The position numbers were made by a program, and so were the translations under genes. From Arthrobacter sp. MA-N2 (GTDB taxonomy: Bacteria; Actinomycetota; Actinomycetes; Actinomycetales; Micrococcaceae): a DNA stretch of 64,000 bases. The notes below the pieces were generated by a model. That model was not told the origin of the DNA and ran no database searches. It saw nothing but the letters and a program-made list of their open reading frames with translations. Where the stretch lies: positions 3,212,034 to 3,276,033 of the forward strand of contig NZ_KI912155.1 of the NCBI RefSeq assembly GCF_000517125.1. Direction: 5' to 3'. Positions 24,256 to 33,418 of this stretch are shown here, one piece after another (within the stretch, counting starts at the first letter, position 1; each line of letters starts with the position of its first letter).

Positions 24256-25725
24256 CTACTTGCCCCGGATGATCCTGCGTAGTCGCTCTAGCCTGGGGGC
24301 AATGTCCCGCTCCGCACCGTTCGCTGTGGGCTCGTAATAGTCCCTGCCCACCAAATCATCCGGAGCATATTGCTGGGTGGCAACGCCGTGCGGGGCATCA
24401 TGGGCGTATTTGTAGCCTTGGCCATGGCCAAGTCCCTTCGCGCCCTGGTAGTGGGCGTCGCGCAGGTGCGCCGGAATCCCGATTCCCATGCCGGCGCGCA
24501 CATCCGCGACGGCCTTGTTGATGCCCATGTAGGCGGCGTTGGACTTGGGCGCCGTTGCCAAGTGCACTACGGCTTCGGCGAGGATGATCCGCCCCTCGGG
24601 CATGCCGATGAGTTGTACGGCCTGGGCAGCGGCGACGGCGGTCTGTAGTGCCGTGGGATCTGCCATGCCGATGTCCTCGGCCGCGGAGATAACGATGCGG
24701 CGGGCCACGAAGCGCGGATCCTCGCCTGCTTCGAGCATACGGGCCAGGTAGTGGAGGGCCGCGTCGACGTCGGAGCCGCGGATCGACTTGATAAACGCGC
24801 TGGCGACGTCGTAGTGCTGGTCGCCCGCCCGGTCGTATCGAACTGCGGCCACATCCAGGGCCCGCTCCGTGTGGCGGAGCTCGACGCGCACTGGAGGCTG
24901 CGGAGCGTCATCGCCCGCCAGCCCTTCCTCTTCGGACGCGTCTACGGAAGCGTCGCCGCCGTCGTTGGTGCGGTCTCCGTAGGCCACGCCGGCAGCCGCC
25001 TCAAGGGCCGTGAGCGCACGGCGGGCATCTCCACCGGACAACCGGACCAAATGCTCGAGGGCTTCCGGCGTGAGCTCCACTCCCCCGGCCAAGCCGCGGG
25101 CATCGGCAACAGCTCTTTGCAGAAGCCCTTCGATGTCACCGCCCGTGAGCGGCTTGAGAGTAAGCAGCAATGACCGCGACAGCAGTGGCGAAACCACCGA
25201 GAACGAGGGGTTTTCCGTGGTGGCTGCGACCAGCACAACCCAGCCCTTCTCGACTCCGGGAAGCAGGGCATCCTGTTGGGCTTTGTTGAAGCGGTGGATC
25301 TCATCGAGGAACAGCACGGTGGTGGTCCGGTAAAGATCCCGTGCAGTCAACGCATTTTCCATGACGAGCCGGACATCCTTGACACCGGCGGTGATGGCGG
25401 ACAATTCCACGAACTTCCTGCCCGGTCCGCGGGCGATGACGTGTGCCAGCGTTGTCTTGCCTGTTCCTGGCGGTCCCCACAGGATGACTGAGCTTGGACC
25501 GGCGGGGCCGGCGGCGTCAGCTCCGGCGGCGAGCTGCCGCAAGGGCGACCCGTGGCCCAGCAAATGCTGCTGGCCCACGACGTCGTCCAACGTTCGCGGC
25601 CTCATCCGGACGGCCAGGGGGCTACGCGGCGACGCCGTGCGCCCTGCCCCGGAACGGTCCGGGTCCGTCGCCTGGCTGCCGGCGTCGTCGTCGTTGTCCG
25701 CGCCGGCACCAAAGAGATCTTCCAC
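24256..25725 (-). CDS. rarA: Replication-associated recombination protein A (RarA/MgsA AAA+ ATPase)
   Basis: Clamp-loader-like ATPase acting at stalled replication forks. The 489-residue product starts with an acidic leader ([17 protein letters not shown]), then [17 protein letters not shown], Walker [16 protein letters not shown], Walker [20 protein letters not shown] and sensor 1 [10 protein letters not shown]. The C-terminal tetramerisation domain is complete ([16 protein letters not shown]). An acidic insert of about 30 residues around 240-275 ([14 protein letters not shown]) is not common to the family. It is divergent from the acVLRF1 gene. Confidence 0.95.
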   Translation of the reverse strand: MEDLFGAGADNDDDAGSQATDPDRSGAGRTASPRSPLAVRMRPRTLDDVVGQQHLLGHGSPLRQLAAGADAAGPAGPSSVILWGPPGTGKTTLAHVIARGPGRKFVELSAITAGVKDVRLVMENALTARDLYRTTTVLFLDEIHRFNKAQQDALLPGVEKGWVVLVAATTENPSFSVVSPLLSRSLLLTLKPLTGGDIEGLLQRAVADARGLAGGVELTPEALEHLVRLSGGDARRALTALEAAAGVAYGDRTNDGGDASVDASEEEGLAGDDAPQPPVRVELRHTERALDVAAVRYDRAGDQHYDVASAFIKSIRGSDVDAALHYLARMLEAGEDPRFVARRIVISAAEDIGMADPTALQTAVAAAQAVQLIGMPEGRIILAEAVVHLATAPKSNAAYMGINKAVADVRAGMGIGIPAHLRDAHYQGAKGLGHGQGYKYAHDAPHGVATQQYAPDDLVGRDYYEPTANGAERDIAPRLERLRRIIRGK

Positions 25726-25766
25726 ATGGATAGGCTACTCATGATTCCAGTTAAGGAGACATCGAC

Positions 25767-26444
25767 GTGGAAATCCGGCCATCCGGCCCCAGCGGAAAGC
25801 AACCATCGGCGGCGTCCCGCACCGCGTTCATCCCCGGCCCGCGCCTCACCGGCTGGGTGGAACGCTTCGCCGCGAGCCATGGCGCTGTTGAGGAAGAGCC
25901 CAACGACGGCGGTACCCTCCTGCGGGCGGCTGATGGCGCCACGGCGCTACTGAGAGCCCCCTGGCCCGTCGATGGAAGGCCCGGCAAGGGATCCACCACT
26001 GTGGACCGTTTGGCGTCGCTTGCTTCACAGGAAAGGCGGCTCGGCATCATTCTGGTTCGTCGGGGCGGCTATGCCGTAGGGGTCGTGAGCGGCGGGAAAG
26101 TGTCTGCGTCCAAATCGGGTTCCCGTTACATTCAGTCGCGGTCCGCAGCGGGGGGATCCTCGCAGCAGCGGTTCGCCCGGCGTCGCGAGAACCAGGCCAA
26201 CGCGCTGACGGAAGCTGTGGCCGGATATGCCGCTGGTGTGTTCGCTGGGCACAGCATTGAATACTTGGTCCTGGGCGGTGACGCAGCGCTGTCCGTGGCG
26301 GTCGTGGAGGAAGCGGCGTTGAGGGAATACGCCTCGCGGAAAAGGCTCGCGTTCCTGGCGGTCGCCGACCCCAACGCAACCGTGCTCCGCAGGGCCGCGG
26401 CAGATGCATGTGCCGTGCAGATACAGGTCACGGACCCGCTGTAG
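25767..26444 (+). CDS. acVLRF1-type peptidyl-tRNA hydrolase (actinobacterial Vms1-like release factor)
   Basis: 225 residues. The family is a bacterial relative of the Vms1/eRF1 catalytic domain, thought to free peptidyl-tRNA from obstructed large ribosomal subunits. The diagnostic loop is residues 118-140: GSRYIQSRSAAGGSSQQ followed by RFARRRENQ, in which the G-S-S-Q glutamine near 133-134 is the expected catalytic residue. A strand-rich core follows (EYLVLGGDAALSVAVVEEAAL). The GTG start has a perfect AAGGAG seven bases upstream. It is divergent from rarA with about 41 bp between them. Identification rests on the motif and is confident to family level. Confidence 0.85.
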   Translation: MEIRPSGPSGKQPSAASRTAFIPGPRLTGWVERFAASHGAVEEEPNDGGTLLRAADGATALLRAPWPVDGRPGKGSTTVDRLASLASQERRLGIILVRRGGYAVGVVSGGKVSASKSGSRYIQSRSAAGGSSQQRFARRRENQANALTEAVAGYAAGVFAGHSIEYLVLGGDAALSVAVVEEAALREYASRKRLAFLAVADPNATVLRRAAADACAVQIQVTDPL

Positions 26445-26674
26445 TGGCGCAGAGAAGGTAAGCGACCGGCGTCAACCGCTTGGTCAGATTCAGATCGCGT
26501 AGCTCAGCGGGGTCGAGCACCACCGCCTCGCCGGCGAAAAGCTACACCTCTGCCGGGGGATACCGGCCAGCCACACATCAGCAGCGCCCAACCCCTCCAG
26601 CCTGCAACCGAGAAGAATGCCGTGGTTCCCGCAGTCGAGTCCCATGACCCTTCGAGCAACAATGTTATGCATGG

Positions 26675-26690
26675 TACATTGCAATACATG
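26675..26690 (+). promoter_or_regulatory. Probable leaderless promoter -10 and operator at padR start
   Basis: A TACATT -10 hexamer (26675-26680) lies seven bases before the ATG at 26688, so transcription would begin at or next to the start codon; there is no Shine-Dalgarno. The palindromic core ATTGCAAT (26678-26685) overlaps this element and could be the PadR autoregulation site. Confidence 0.5.
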
Positions 26691-27044
26691 ATAGATGGAT
26701 TGAAGATGCAGACCAACCTCAGGAAGGGTGTCCTGGAGTACTGCGTCCTGGCTGTTATCGCACAGGGTAAGTGGTATGGCCTAGATATCGCCCAGCATCT
26801 ACACCGGATGGACTTGATCGCGAGCGAAGGCAGCCTGTACCCGCTCCTGTCGCGTCTACGGACCAGGGGACTGGTTACGACAGCCTGGCAGGAATCGAAC
26901 GAAGGGCCGCCGCGGCGCTACTACAGCCTCTCGTCTGCCGGAGCGGATGATTTGAAGGGTTTCATCGACATCTGGAGGACCTTTAGCGATTCTGTTGATC
27001 GAGTCTTGTCCAACACTACAAACAACGAGAAAGGAGCCGGATAG
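26688..27044 (+). CDS. PadR family transcriptional regulator
   Basis: 118-residue winged-helix repressor. It shows the PadR N-terminal pattern: QTNLRKGVLEYCVLAVIAQG, then KWYGLDIAQHL, the recognition region IASEGSLYPLLSRLRTRGLV and the wing PPRRYYSLSSAGADDL. The start at 26688 fits a leaderless transcript. The stop overlaps the start of the next gene by one base (TAGTG), giving the common PadR-HAAS-membrane-protein pair in which PadR represses its partner operon. That partner is frameshifted here, so the operon may be only partly functional. Confidence 0.88.
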   Translation: MIDGLKMQTNLRKGVLEYCVLAVIAQGKWYGLDIAQHLHRMDLIASEGSLYPLLSRLRTRGLVTTAWQESNEGPPRRYYSLSSAGADDLKGFIDIWRTFSDSVDRVLSNTTNNEKGAG

Positions 27045-27614
27045 TGGATCCGCTCGAAAACCCCAAGGTCCAGCGCTACCTCGGCGAGGTCAGCGGCTTC
27101 CTGAAAGAGGTATCCCCTGAGATGCGTCAGGAAATCCTGGAAGGGATTGAAGACCATTTGAGGATGGCAATGGCTAGCGGCGGCTCCGATGTAGACCAAG
27201 CGCTCAGGGGCCTTGGCCGCCCAGAACTCGTCGCCGAGGCAGCACTTGGCGGGCACGAGACCGCCGGAGTGCAGGCTGAAAAGCAGCCTTTGTGGAAAAA
27301 GGTCCTGGTATCCGGTCCTGACGCTTTTGCTGCTGCTTCTGGCGGGTTCGGCTGTTGGCGGGCTCCTCGGGGTCCTTGCAGGGCTGGTTGGCTTGATTTT
27401 CCTGTGGAGCAGCGGGGATTGGAAGGTTTGGGAGAAAGCGCTGGCAACGATCTTCCTTCCTCTGTACGGGATCGTGGGATTGTTCCTTGCAGTGCCGGAC
27501 AGCATGTCGGCACTCCCTTTGGTTTTCGTCGGGGTTTCCCTTGCACTGGTTGTATATCTGGGTTGGGCGGCCAACACCCGACGCCGCGCATCCCGAGAAT
27601 ATGCAATAGCCTGA
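27044..27614 (+). pseudogene. HAAS-domain membrane protein, frameshifted
   Basis: Partner gene of PadR. Codons from the GTG at 27044 give a HAAS/DUF1700-type N domain (QRYLGEVSGFLKEVSPEMR, EILEGIEDHLRMAMA). Past about base 27300 this frame turns to Cys/Pro/Gly-rich nonsense, while the +1 frame carries three clean membrane helices (VLTLLLLLLAGSAVGGLLG, ALATIFLPLYGIVGLFLAV, LVFVGVSLALVVYLGWAA) and stops at 27614. The break coincides with a run of five A at 27296-27300; removing one A joins the frames as PLWKRSWYPVLTLL. This is either a true slippage mutation or a sequence error. There is no downstream DUF4097 gene, which often completes such operons. Confidence 0.75.
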
Positions 27615-28073
27615 AACAGCCTCGAAAGCACACCTCCATGCGAGGTGAGGATCTTCCGGCGAACATCAAATAGTCTTCCGGACTTGCCGGGCCCGGGACA
27701 GCGAAAGGTCACGGCCCGGGCAGCCGAACCGGAACCGATACCGCGATAGCGAATCTCAGGACAACACCAACGCGCCAACGAGAAGTAATGAGAAAAGGCA
27801 GGGCTGCGGGAATGTGCCGTGTTTGGCTTGCCGTGGTCAGGCTCGGAAGGGATCGTCGTCAGACGCTTTCCATATTCAGCTACCGGTCCCCCGGCCGTGG
27901 CCACCCTGCCGCCTCCATGTCCCCGTTCTGCAAGGCAGCGTCGCGCCCTGCAGAACTTCAAAAGCATTGCGGAGCCAAGCCGGTGACTTCGCGACTGCTA
28001 TACGAGCAGTGGGCAAAGACGCGCGCACCTACCCAAGGAACCGCGATAAATTGTCGGTGGCTGCTGCGATGCT
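27615..28073. other. Gene-free spacer of ~460 bp
   Basis: No open frame here has recognisable motifs or a credible ribosome-binding site. It follows a frameshifted gene and precedes a decayed nuclease gene, so it is probably degraded accessory DNA. Confidence 0.6.
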
Positions 28074-29000
28074 GTGGGTATGGGTGGAAGGACAGCGTGG
28101 GGCGTGGAGAGCAGGGCGGCCGTGGAGGCCGTTGCCGCGCTGGCCGCCATCAGCGGGGACGCTAATTCACCGCGGGACGCCGATCCGCTGCGGAGCCTGG
28201 TAGATGGTTGCCTGGACGGCCTCGCCGAGGTCGCCCGCCTGGAAGCCCGGACCGCCGCGCTGAAAGCCAAACTCGCCGCCGACTACGTCCGGACGGCCAA
28301 GGCGCTTGCGCGACCGGCCGCCTCCCCGCAGGACCGCACCGCCCACGAGCTGGCCCTGATCGCCGAGCCCTCCATCGCCCGCCAACTGATCACCGACGGC
28401 GCAGAGTCCTTCCACCGCGTCCTGACCGACCCCCGCGACGGCGCCCCGCTGGAAATCGGACGCACCAGCTACCGCCTCACCAAAGCCCAACGCCAATGGC
28501 TCCGCGACGGCAAATGCCCCTACCCCGGCTGCAACAACCACTCCCAGGACAACGAAGCAGACCACCTCCTGGCCTGGGCCCACGGAGGCACCACCGGCAT
28601 CTCCAACCTGGCCCAACCCTGCCCCAAACACCACCGCCTCAAACACAGGACCGCATGGACCCCCACCACGGCCAGCAAAAACCAGCCGCCGTGATGGACA
28701 TCCCCTTCCAAACGCCACTACCCCAGCGAACACCACGACTGGGAACCACCCCACTGGCCAGAACACATCCCGATCACCGACACACAACCAGGCCCACAAC
28801 CACGCCCGGACGAAGAACCGCCCGAAATGCCACCGGACCCCTTCCCGCACTGGCACTCCTTCATGGACACACACCCATGGCCAGCATGCGACACGGACGA
28901 CACGGACGACACGGACAATCTTGGCTGGCCCACGCCCCTCGACGAGCACTTCCCGGACAGTGTCGTGCGCCACGGGACCTCATCGACCAGACCCTTGTAA
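28074..29000 (+). pseudogene. DUF222/HNH endonuclease gene, internally deleted and with a nonsense codon
   Basis: The frame starts like an Arthrobacter DUF222-HNH protein ([39 protein letters not shown]), but after residue ~98 it jumps straight to the segment just before the HNH domain (SIARQLITDGAESFHRVLTD), losing by family comparison about 250 residues of DUF222. The HNH core is intact (CPYPGCNNHSQDNEADHLL, PCPKHHRLKH), although WLRDGKC lacks the usual second LR pair. A TGA at 28692-28694 replaces an expected Gly codon; the same frame continues for ~100 codons (WTSPSKRHYPSEHHDWEPPH) to a TAA at 28998. The gene is very probably inactive. These HNH genes are often multicopy in this group. 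Confidence 0.82.
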
Positions 29001-29060
29001 AAGAGCCGCAGGGTCCACACCTCTGAATGCCTTCACGACGGCGCAGCCCGGCCGCGCCTT

Positions 29061-29843
29061 CTAACAGCCTGACAACCCCCGCCGGAGCCGTGCCTGCCGG
29101 TAGAGATACCTGCCATGCTCTGCGAACCCGGCGCCCCTGTAGAGAGCTTGGGCGCCGGTATTCGAGGCCGTCACGAGCAACCAGAACTCGGATACGCCTC
29201 GGTGGCCGCCCGCTTCCAGAAGTGCACCCAGCACCCGCCGCCCGAAGCCTTGCCGACGGTGTTCGCCCTCGGTTGCCATGCAGTAGATGCCTCCCTTGCC
29301 GTCCACCAGGGCGAGGCGCCCGACGGCGGCCGAGGCGCCGTCGTCGTCCCTTACGAGGACGTAGATCGAGGGACACGACGCCAAGATCTTCCGGGCAATC
29401 TCCAGCTCCGCGTCCCCGCCGCGCCCGTCGACGGACCACCACAGCCGGAGCCACTCTTCGGAAGGCTCTTCAGAGATCTCGACGGCTTTAGCCAGGCCAT
29501 CGGGCGGCGTAGCGGGAAGAGTGCCACCCGGGCGAATCATGATGAGGGTCTCGGACTGCCGGGTGAATCGCTGCGCATCAAGCACCGCGTTGAGGCCCGC
29601 GCTCCGTTCGTCCTCGAAAATCTGGAAGATCAGCGGGAGGCGCCGGGACCGATACCACTGCGTCGCGGCGCTTACTGCCGACTCGTCGTCATGGGTCTGT
29701 TCCCTCGGCCAGACCGAGTTTGCCCGCTGTGTGACGCCTCCTGCGGCCCGCAGCACCCATCCACCGGCGTCCTCACGATCCGGGGCCGGCCACGCACGGT
29801 CCATCAGCTCCTCAACCAATGCAAGGCCCATTTCCTGCGCCAC
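29061..29843 (-). CDS. GNAT family N-acetyltransferase
   Basis: 260 residues. The acetyl-CoA loop of the C-terminal GNAT fold is EHRRQGFGRRVLGALLEAG (Q-x-x-G-x-G/A type), preceded by the core strand AAVGRLALVDGKGGIYCMAT and followed by the family-typical NTGAQALYRGAGFAEHGRYLYR. The N-terminal ~120 residues form a second, degenerate GNAT-like half (LPLIFQIFEDERSAGLNAVL). The substrate is unknown. Its 5' end is near a hairpin that separates it from aspS, so it is probably cotranscribed only by read-through. Confidence 0.85.
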   Translation of the reverse strand: MAQEMGLALVEELMDRAWPAPDREDAGGWVLRAAGGVTQRANSVWPREQTHDDESAVSAATQWYRSRRLPLIFQIFEDERSAGLNAVLDAQRFTRQSETLIMIRPGGTLPATPPDGLAKAVEISEEPSEEWLRLWWSVDGRGGDAELEIARKILASCPSIYVLVRDDDGASAAVGRLALVDGKGGIYCMATEGEHRRQGFGRRVLGALLEAGGHRGVSEFWLLVTASNTGAQALYRGAGFAEHGRYLYRQARLRRGLSGC

Positions 29844-29880
29844 CGGTCCTCCTCAAAGTCGGTCTCCGCCGTGGTACGCC

Positions 29881-29909
29881 GGAGGCCCTCGCAAGTTGCG
29901 AGGGCCTCC
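29881..29909 (-). terminator. Hairpin after aspS
   Basis: A perfect 14-bp stem, GGAGGCCCTCGCAA with its complement, and a one-base loop lie about 20 bases past the aspS stop. The T-tract is poor, so termination efficiency is uncertain. Confidence 0.6.
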
Positions 29910-29930
29910 GGGTTGTTTCCAGGGTTCCAG

Positions 29931-31733
29931 CTACTCCGATTTGGCTGCTGATGTTGCCGGAGCTGCTTGCGGCTTGGCCTCAGGCTTGAAGTCGACTCCG
30001 GCTTCCTTGCGCTGCTGCGCCGTGATGGGTGCAGGGGCCGCCGTCAGGGGATCATAGCCGCCGCCCGACTTGGGGAAAGCGATCACGTCGCGAATAGAGT
30101 CCACGCCGGCCAGCAAGGCCACCACACGGTCCCAACCGAAGGCCATGCCGCCGTGGGGAGGTGCGCCGTACTTGAATCCCTCAAGGAGGAAGCCGAACTT
30201 GGTCTGCGCGTCTTCCTTGTCCAGACCCATGAGCTCGAAAACGCGCTCTTGGACATCGGCCTCGTGGATACGGATGGATCCACCGCCGATTTCGTTGCCA
30301 TTGCACACGATGTCATAGGCGTAGGAAAGGGCTGATTCCGGGTCCTTGTCGAACGTGTCCAGGAACTCGGGCTTCGGGGAGGTGAACGCGTGGTGCAGGG
30401 CCGTCCACTGGCCGCCGCCCACCGCGACGTCGCCGGAGGCGACGGCTGCGGCTGCGGGTTCGAACATCGGGGCGTCCACGATCCAGACGAAGGCCCAGTC
30501 TTTGGGGTCGATCAGGCCCGTGCGGTGGCCGATCTCAACGCGGGCGGCGCCCAGCAAGGCACGGGACGGAGACTTCTCGCCGGCGGCGAAGAAGATGCAG
30601 TCGCCCGGCTTAGCGCCCACGGCGTCTGCCAACCCCGCGCGCTCGGTGTCCGTGAGGTTCTTGGCAACAGGACCGGTGAGCTCACCGTCTTCCTTGAACA
30701 AAACGTAAGCAAGTCCCTTGGCACCACGTTGCTTGGCCCATTCCTGCCAGGCGTCCAGCGCCCGGCGGGCCTGCGACGCTCCACCGGGCATGACGACAGC
30801 GCCAACGTAGGGCGCCTTGAAGACACCGAAGTTGGTGTCTTTGAAGAACTCCGTCAATTCGGTGAGCTCCAAGCCGAAGCGTAGATCCGGCTTGTCGGAG
30901 CCATATTTGGCCATCGCCTCGTGGTACGTCATGCGGCGGATCGGTGTCGGGATCTCGACGTCAATCAGCTTCCACAGTGCCTTGACGATGCTTTCGCCAA
31001 GCTCAATGACATCGTCCTGGTCAACGAAGCTGGCTTCGATGTCAAGCTGGGTGAATTCCGGCTGGCGGTCCGCGCGAAAGTCTTCGTCGCGGTAGCAGCG
31101 GGCGATCTGGTAGTACTTTTCGAAACCGCCCACTTGCAGCAGCTGCTTGAAAAGCTGCGGAGACTGCGGAAGAGCGTACCAGGAACCCGGTGCCAAACGC
31201 GCCGGAACCACGAAGTCACGGGCGCCTTCCGGCGTCGAGCGGGTCAGCGTGGGGGTTTCGATCTCCACGTAACCCTGCTGGTGAAGCAGTTCGCGGGCCA
31301 CGCGGTTCGCTTCGGAACGCAAGCGCAGGTTCCGGGCGGGGCCGGGGCGACGCAGGTCAAGGTAGCGGTGCTTGAGGCGGGCTTCCTCACCGACCTCCAC
31401 GTGCTCGTCGATCTGGAACGGCAGGGGATCCGAGGTGTTGAGGACCACCACTTTCTCAGCAATGACCTCGATCTCACCGGTGGCGAGATGCGGGTTCTCG
31501 TTACCCTCCGGACGCTTGCTCACGGTGCCCACGATCTGCAGCACGTATTCATTGCGCAGGCCGTGGAAGACCTCTTCCTCGCGGACAACCACCTGGGCGA
31601 CACCGGACGCGTCACGCAGATCGACGAAGGCCACGCCACCGTGATCGCGGCGGCGGGCTACCCAGCCTGCCAGGGTGACGGTCTGTCCAATGTGCTCGGA
31701 ACGCAAGGATCCGAGGTCATGTGTGCGCAGCAC
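29931..31733 (-). CDS. aspS: Aspartyl-tRNA synthetase
   Basis: Class IIb synthetase, 600 residues. It has the OB-fold anticodon domain ([24 protein letters not shown] split over residues 20-45), motif 2 [18 protein letters not shown], the bacterial GAD insertion domain, and motif 3 [21 protein letters not shown]. The C-terminal tail is Ala/Lys/Pro-rich. The GTG start at 31733 has AAAGGA upstream. It lies 106 bases after hisS on the same strand. Whether it also charges tRNA-Asn cannot be told from the window. Confidence 0.97.
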   Translation of the reverse strand: MLRTHDLGSLRSEHIGQTVTLAGWVARRRDHGGVAFVDLRDASGVAQVVVREEEVFHGLRNEYVLQIVGTVSKRPEGNENPHLATGEIEVIAEKVVVLNTSDPLPFQIDEHVEVGEEARLKHRYLDLRRPGPARNLRLRSEANRVARELLHQQGYVEIETPTLTRSTPEGARDFVVPARLAPGSWYALPQSPQLFKQLLQVGGFEKYYQIARCYRDEDFRADRQPEFTQLDIEASFVDQDDVIELGESIVKALWKLIDVEIPTPIRRMTYHEAMAKYGSDKPDLRFGLELTELTEFFKDTNFGVFKAPYVGAVVMPGGASQARRALDAWQEWAKQRGAKGLAYVLFKEDGELTGPVAKNLTDTERAGLADAVGAKPGDCIFFAAGEKSPSRALLGAARVEIGHRTGLIDPKDWAFVWIVDAPMFEPAAAAVASGDVAVGGGQWTALHHAFTSPKPEFLDTFDKDPESALSYAYDIVCNGNEIGGGSIRIHEADVQERVFELMGLDKEDAQTKFGFLLEGFKYGAPPHGGMAFGWDRVVALLAGVDSIRDVIAFPKSGGGYDPLTAAPAPITAQQRKEAGVDFKPEAKPQAAPATSAAKSE

Positions 31734-31839
31734 AGCATTCCTTTCAACATGATTTTCAGCGGATCATGGCAAAACGATCCCGTTCGAGTTTACCCGTATG
31801 GACGAAGCGTCGCCGCCACGAGGCGCCGCCAGCCCGCAC

Positions 31840-33210
31840 CTAGCGTGTGGTAACGCGGACGTGGAGGTCCTCGGGGGATGGCGCCCAGCTGGCCGGGTCC
31901 GCGTCCACTTGTTCCCCGGTGCGGATGTCCTTCACTTGGTGCTTGCCGTCGTCGTCCGTGAACCAGACGAAAGGAATGCCGCGTCGGTCGGCGAATTTGA
32001 TCTGCTTGCCGAACTTCTCGGCCTTCGCGGCAACTTCGGTTGCGATCCCCCGCCCGCGCAGCTGGGCCGCGACGTCCTGGGCGGCAGACCAGCTGTCGTC
32101 GTTGTTCAGGGCCACGAGCACTGCCGTGGGCACCGAGCGCGACGCCGTCGCGAATTCCTGGCTCAGGATGCGGGAGACAAGGCGGGTCACCCCGATCGAC
32201 AGGCCGACGCCGGGGAACTTGCGATTGCCCTTGCTGGCAAGGGCGTCATACCGGCCGCCGGAGCAAATGGAACCGAGCTGCTCATGGCCCACCAGGACGG
32301 TTTCGACGACAGTACCGGTGTAGTAGTCAAGGCCGCGGGCGATGCTTAGGTCCGCCACAACCTTGCCGGGGGCGCGCTGCACAGCGGCCTCAATGACTTG
32401 TTCCAGTTCACTGAGGCCCTCTTCCAGAAGCTCGTCCGTCACGCCCAGGGCGCGGACCTGTTTCACAAAGGAAGTGTCCTCGGTCCGGATGCCCGCGAGC
32501 TTCAAGGCAAGTGCTGCCTGCTCCTCCGTGGCGCCAAGTTCGCTCATGAGCAATTCGGCGACTTTCGCTTCACCGATCTTCTCGAGCTTGTCAATGCTGC
32601 GAAGCACGCCGGCGGTGTCCGTGAGGCCAATACCGCGGTAGAAGCCCTCGGCCAACTTGCGGTTGTTGATACGCAGGCGGAAATCCGGAATGGGAAGTGC
32701 GCTGAGCGCTTCAGCGATGACGAGGGCGATCTCGACGTCGTAGCGGAAGGGCAGCTCGCCGTCGCCCACGACGTCGATGTCCGCTTGCGTGAACTCGCGG
32801 GCGCGGCCTTCCTGGGGACGCTCCCCCCGCCACACTTTCTGGATCTGGTAGCGGCGGAACGGGAAGGCGAGGTAACCAGCGTTCTCCACGACGTATCGGG
32901 CAAAGGGCACCGTCAGGTCGAAGTGGAGGGCCAAGGCGTGCGGATCTGCTTTGTCCGCCTTCCCGCCCTCGTTTCCGGGTTCGCCGTGGGTTGCGTCCTC
33001 GTCTTCCTGCAGGCGGCTGAGACCGTACACCTCTTTGTCGATCTCGCCCTTCCGGAGGAGTTGGCCGACTGTTTCCACAGCGCGGGTTTCGATCGAAGAG
33101 AAGCCATGGAGTTCGAACGTCTTGCGCAAAGTGTCCAGGACATGCAGTTCCACCAACCGCTCCTGGGGAAGCCACTCGGGGAATCCGGACAGGGAGGCGG
33201 TACGAGCCAT
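31840..33210 (-). CDS. hisS: Histidyl-tRNA synthetase
   Basis: Class II synthetase, 456 residues, somewhat longer than the ~420 of E. coli. Motif 2 is recognisable in VWRGERPQEGRAREFTQADIDV and the histidine motifs in SIARGLDYYTGTVVE and CSGGRYDALASKG. The C-terminal anticodon domain is present (PTAVLVALNNDDSWSAAQDV). A strong GAGGAG lies upstream of the ATG at 33210. A ~30-residue acidic stretch after residue 65 (QEDEDATHGEPGNEGGKADK) is an insertion. Divergent from the cyclophilin gene. Confidence 0.96.
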   Translation of the reverse strand: MARTASLSGFPEWLPQERLVELHVLDTLRKTFELHGFSSIETRAVETVGQLLRKGEIDKEVYGLSRLQEDEDATHGEPGNEGGKADKADPHALALHFDLTVPFARYVVENAGYLAFPFRRYQIQKVWRGERPQEGRAREFTQADIDVVGDGELPFRYDVEIALVIAEALSALPIPDFRLRINNRKLAEGFYRGIGLTDTAGVLRSIDKLEKIGEAKVAELLMSELGATEEQAALALKLAGIRTEDTSFVKQVRALGVTDELLEEGLSELEQVIEAAVQRAPGKVVADLSIARGLDYYTGTVVETVLVGHEQLGSICSGGRYDALASKGNRKFPGVGLSIGVTRLVSRILSQEFATASRSVPTAVLVALNNDDSWSAAQDVAAQLRGRGIATEVAAKAEKFGKQIKFADRRGIPFVWFTDDDGKHQVKDIRTGEQVDADPASWAPSPEDLHVRVTTR

Positions 33211-33306
33211 GGTGGAAATTTCTCCTCAATGATTGCGCGGGCCGGACCTTGCGCCACGAACCACGGGCCGATTCGGCTCAGGTTAGGCGGGCGCCCAGCC
33301 AGTCAT

Positions 33307-33337
33307 GCATAAACTATGTGCGGCAGCCAGTTTATGC
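33307..33337. promoter_or_regulatory. Perfect 9-bp inverted repeat between hisS and the cyclophilin gene
   Basis: GCATAAACT (33307-33315) and its complement (33329-33337) are separated by 13 bases, placing the arms about two helix turns apart. The position in a divergent promoter region suggests a dimer-binding operator, but it could also be an RNA hairpin. Confidence 0.5.
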
Positions 33338-33418
33338 TTTCGGCGCCTGCACATCTAATGCGGGTACCCGATTCGGGTTGCCTGCGATGGAAGCTTGTCC
33401 ATACAACCAGGAGGACTC

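Noticed and set aside
26428..26541. Minus-strand 37-codon frame reading FAGEAVVLDPAELRDLNLTK
   Set aside because: Looks protein-like but has no start, ends inside the acVLRF1 gene on the other strand and matches no family I can name; may be a remnant.
26490..26560. tRNA-like start (GTAGCTCAGCGGGGTCGAGC)
   Set aside because: No anticodon arm, T-arm (GGTTCGA) or acceptor pairing follows.
27290..27305. Programmed frameshift at the A5 run
   Set aside because: The needed shift is +1 and no known slippery or stimulatory structure is evident; mutation or sequence error is simpler.
26921..27967. 348-codon minus-strand frame across the PadR/HAAS genes
   Set aside because: No motif and opposite to genes with recognisable domains; the spurious length arises from high GC.
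28889..28916. 9-bp tandem repeat (GACACGGAC) resembling a short array
   Set aside because: It is within the HNH pseudogene C terminus (Asp-Thr-Asp repeats); there are no spacers, so not a CRISPR.
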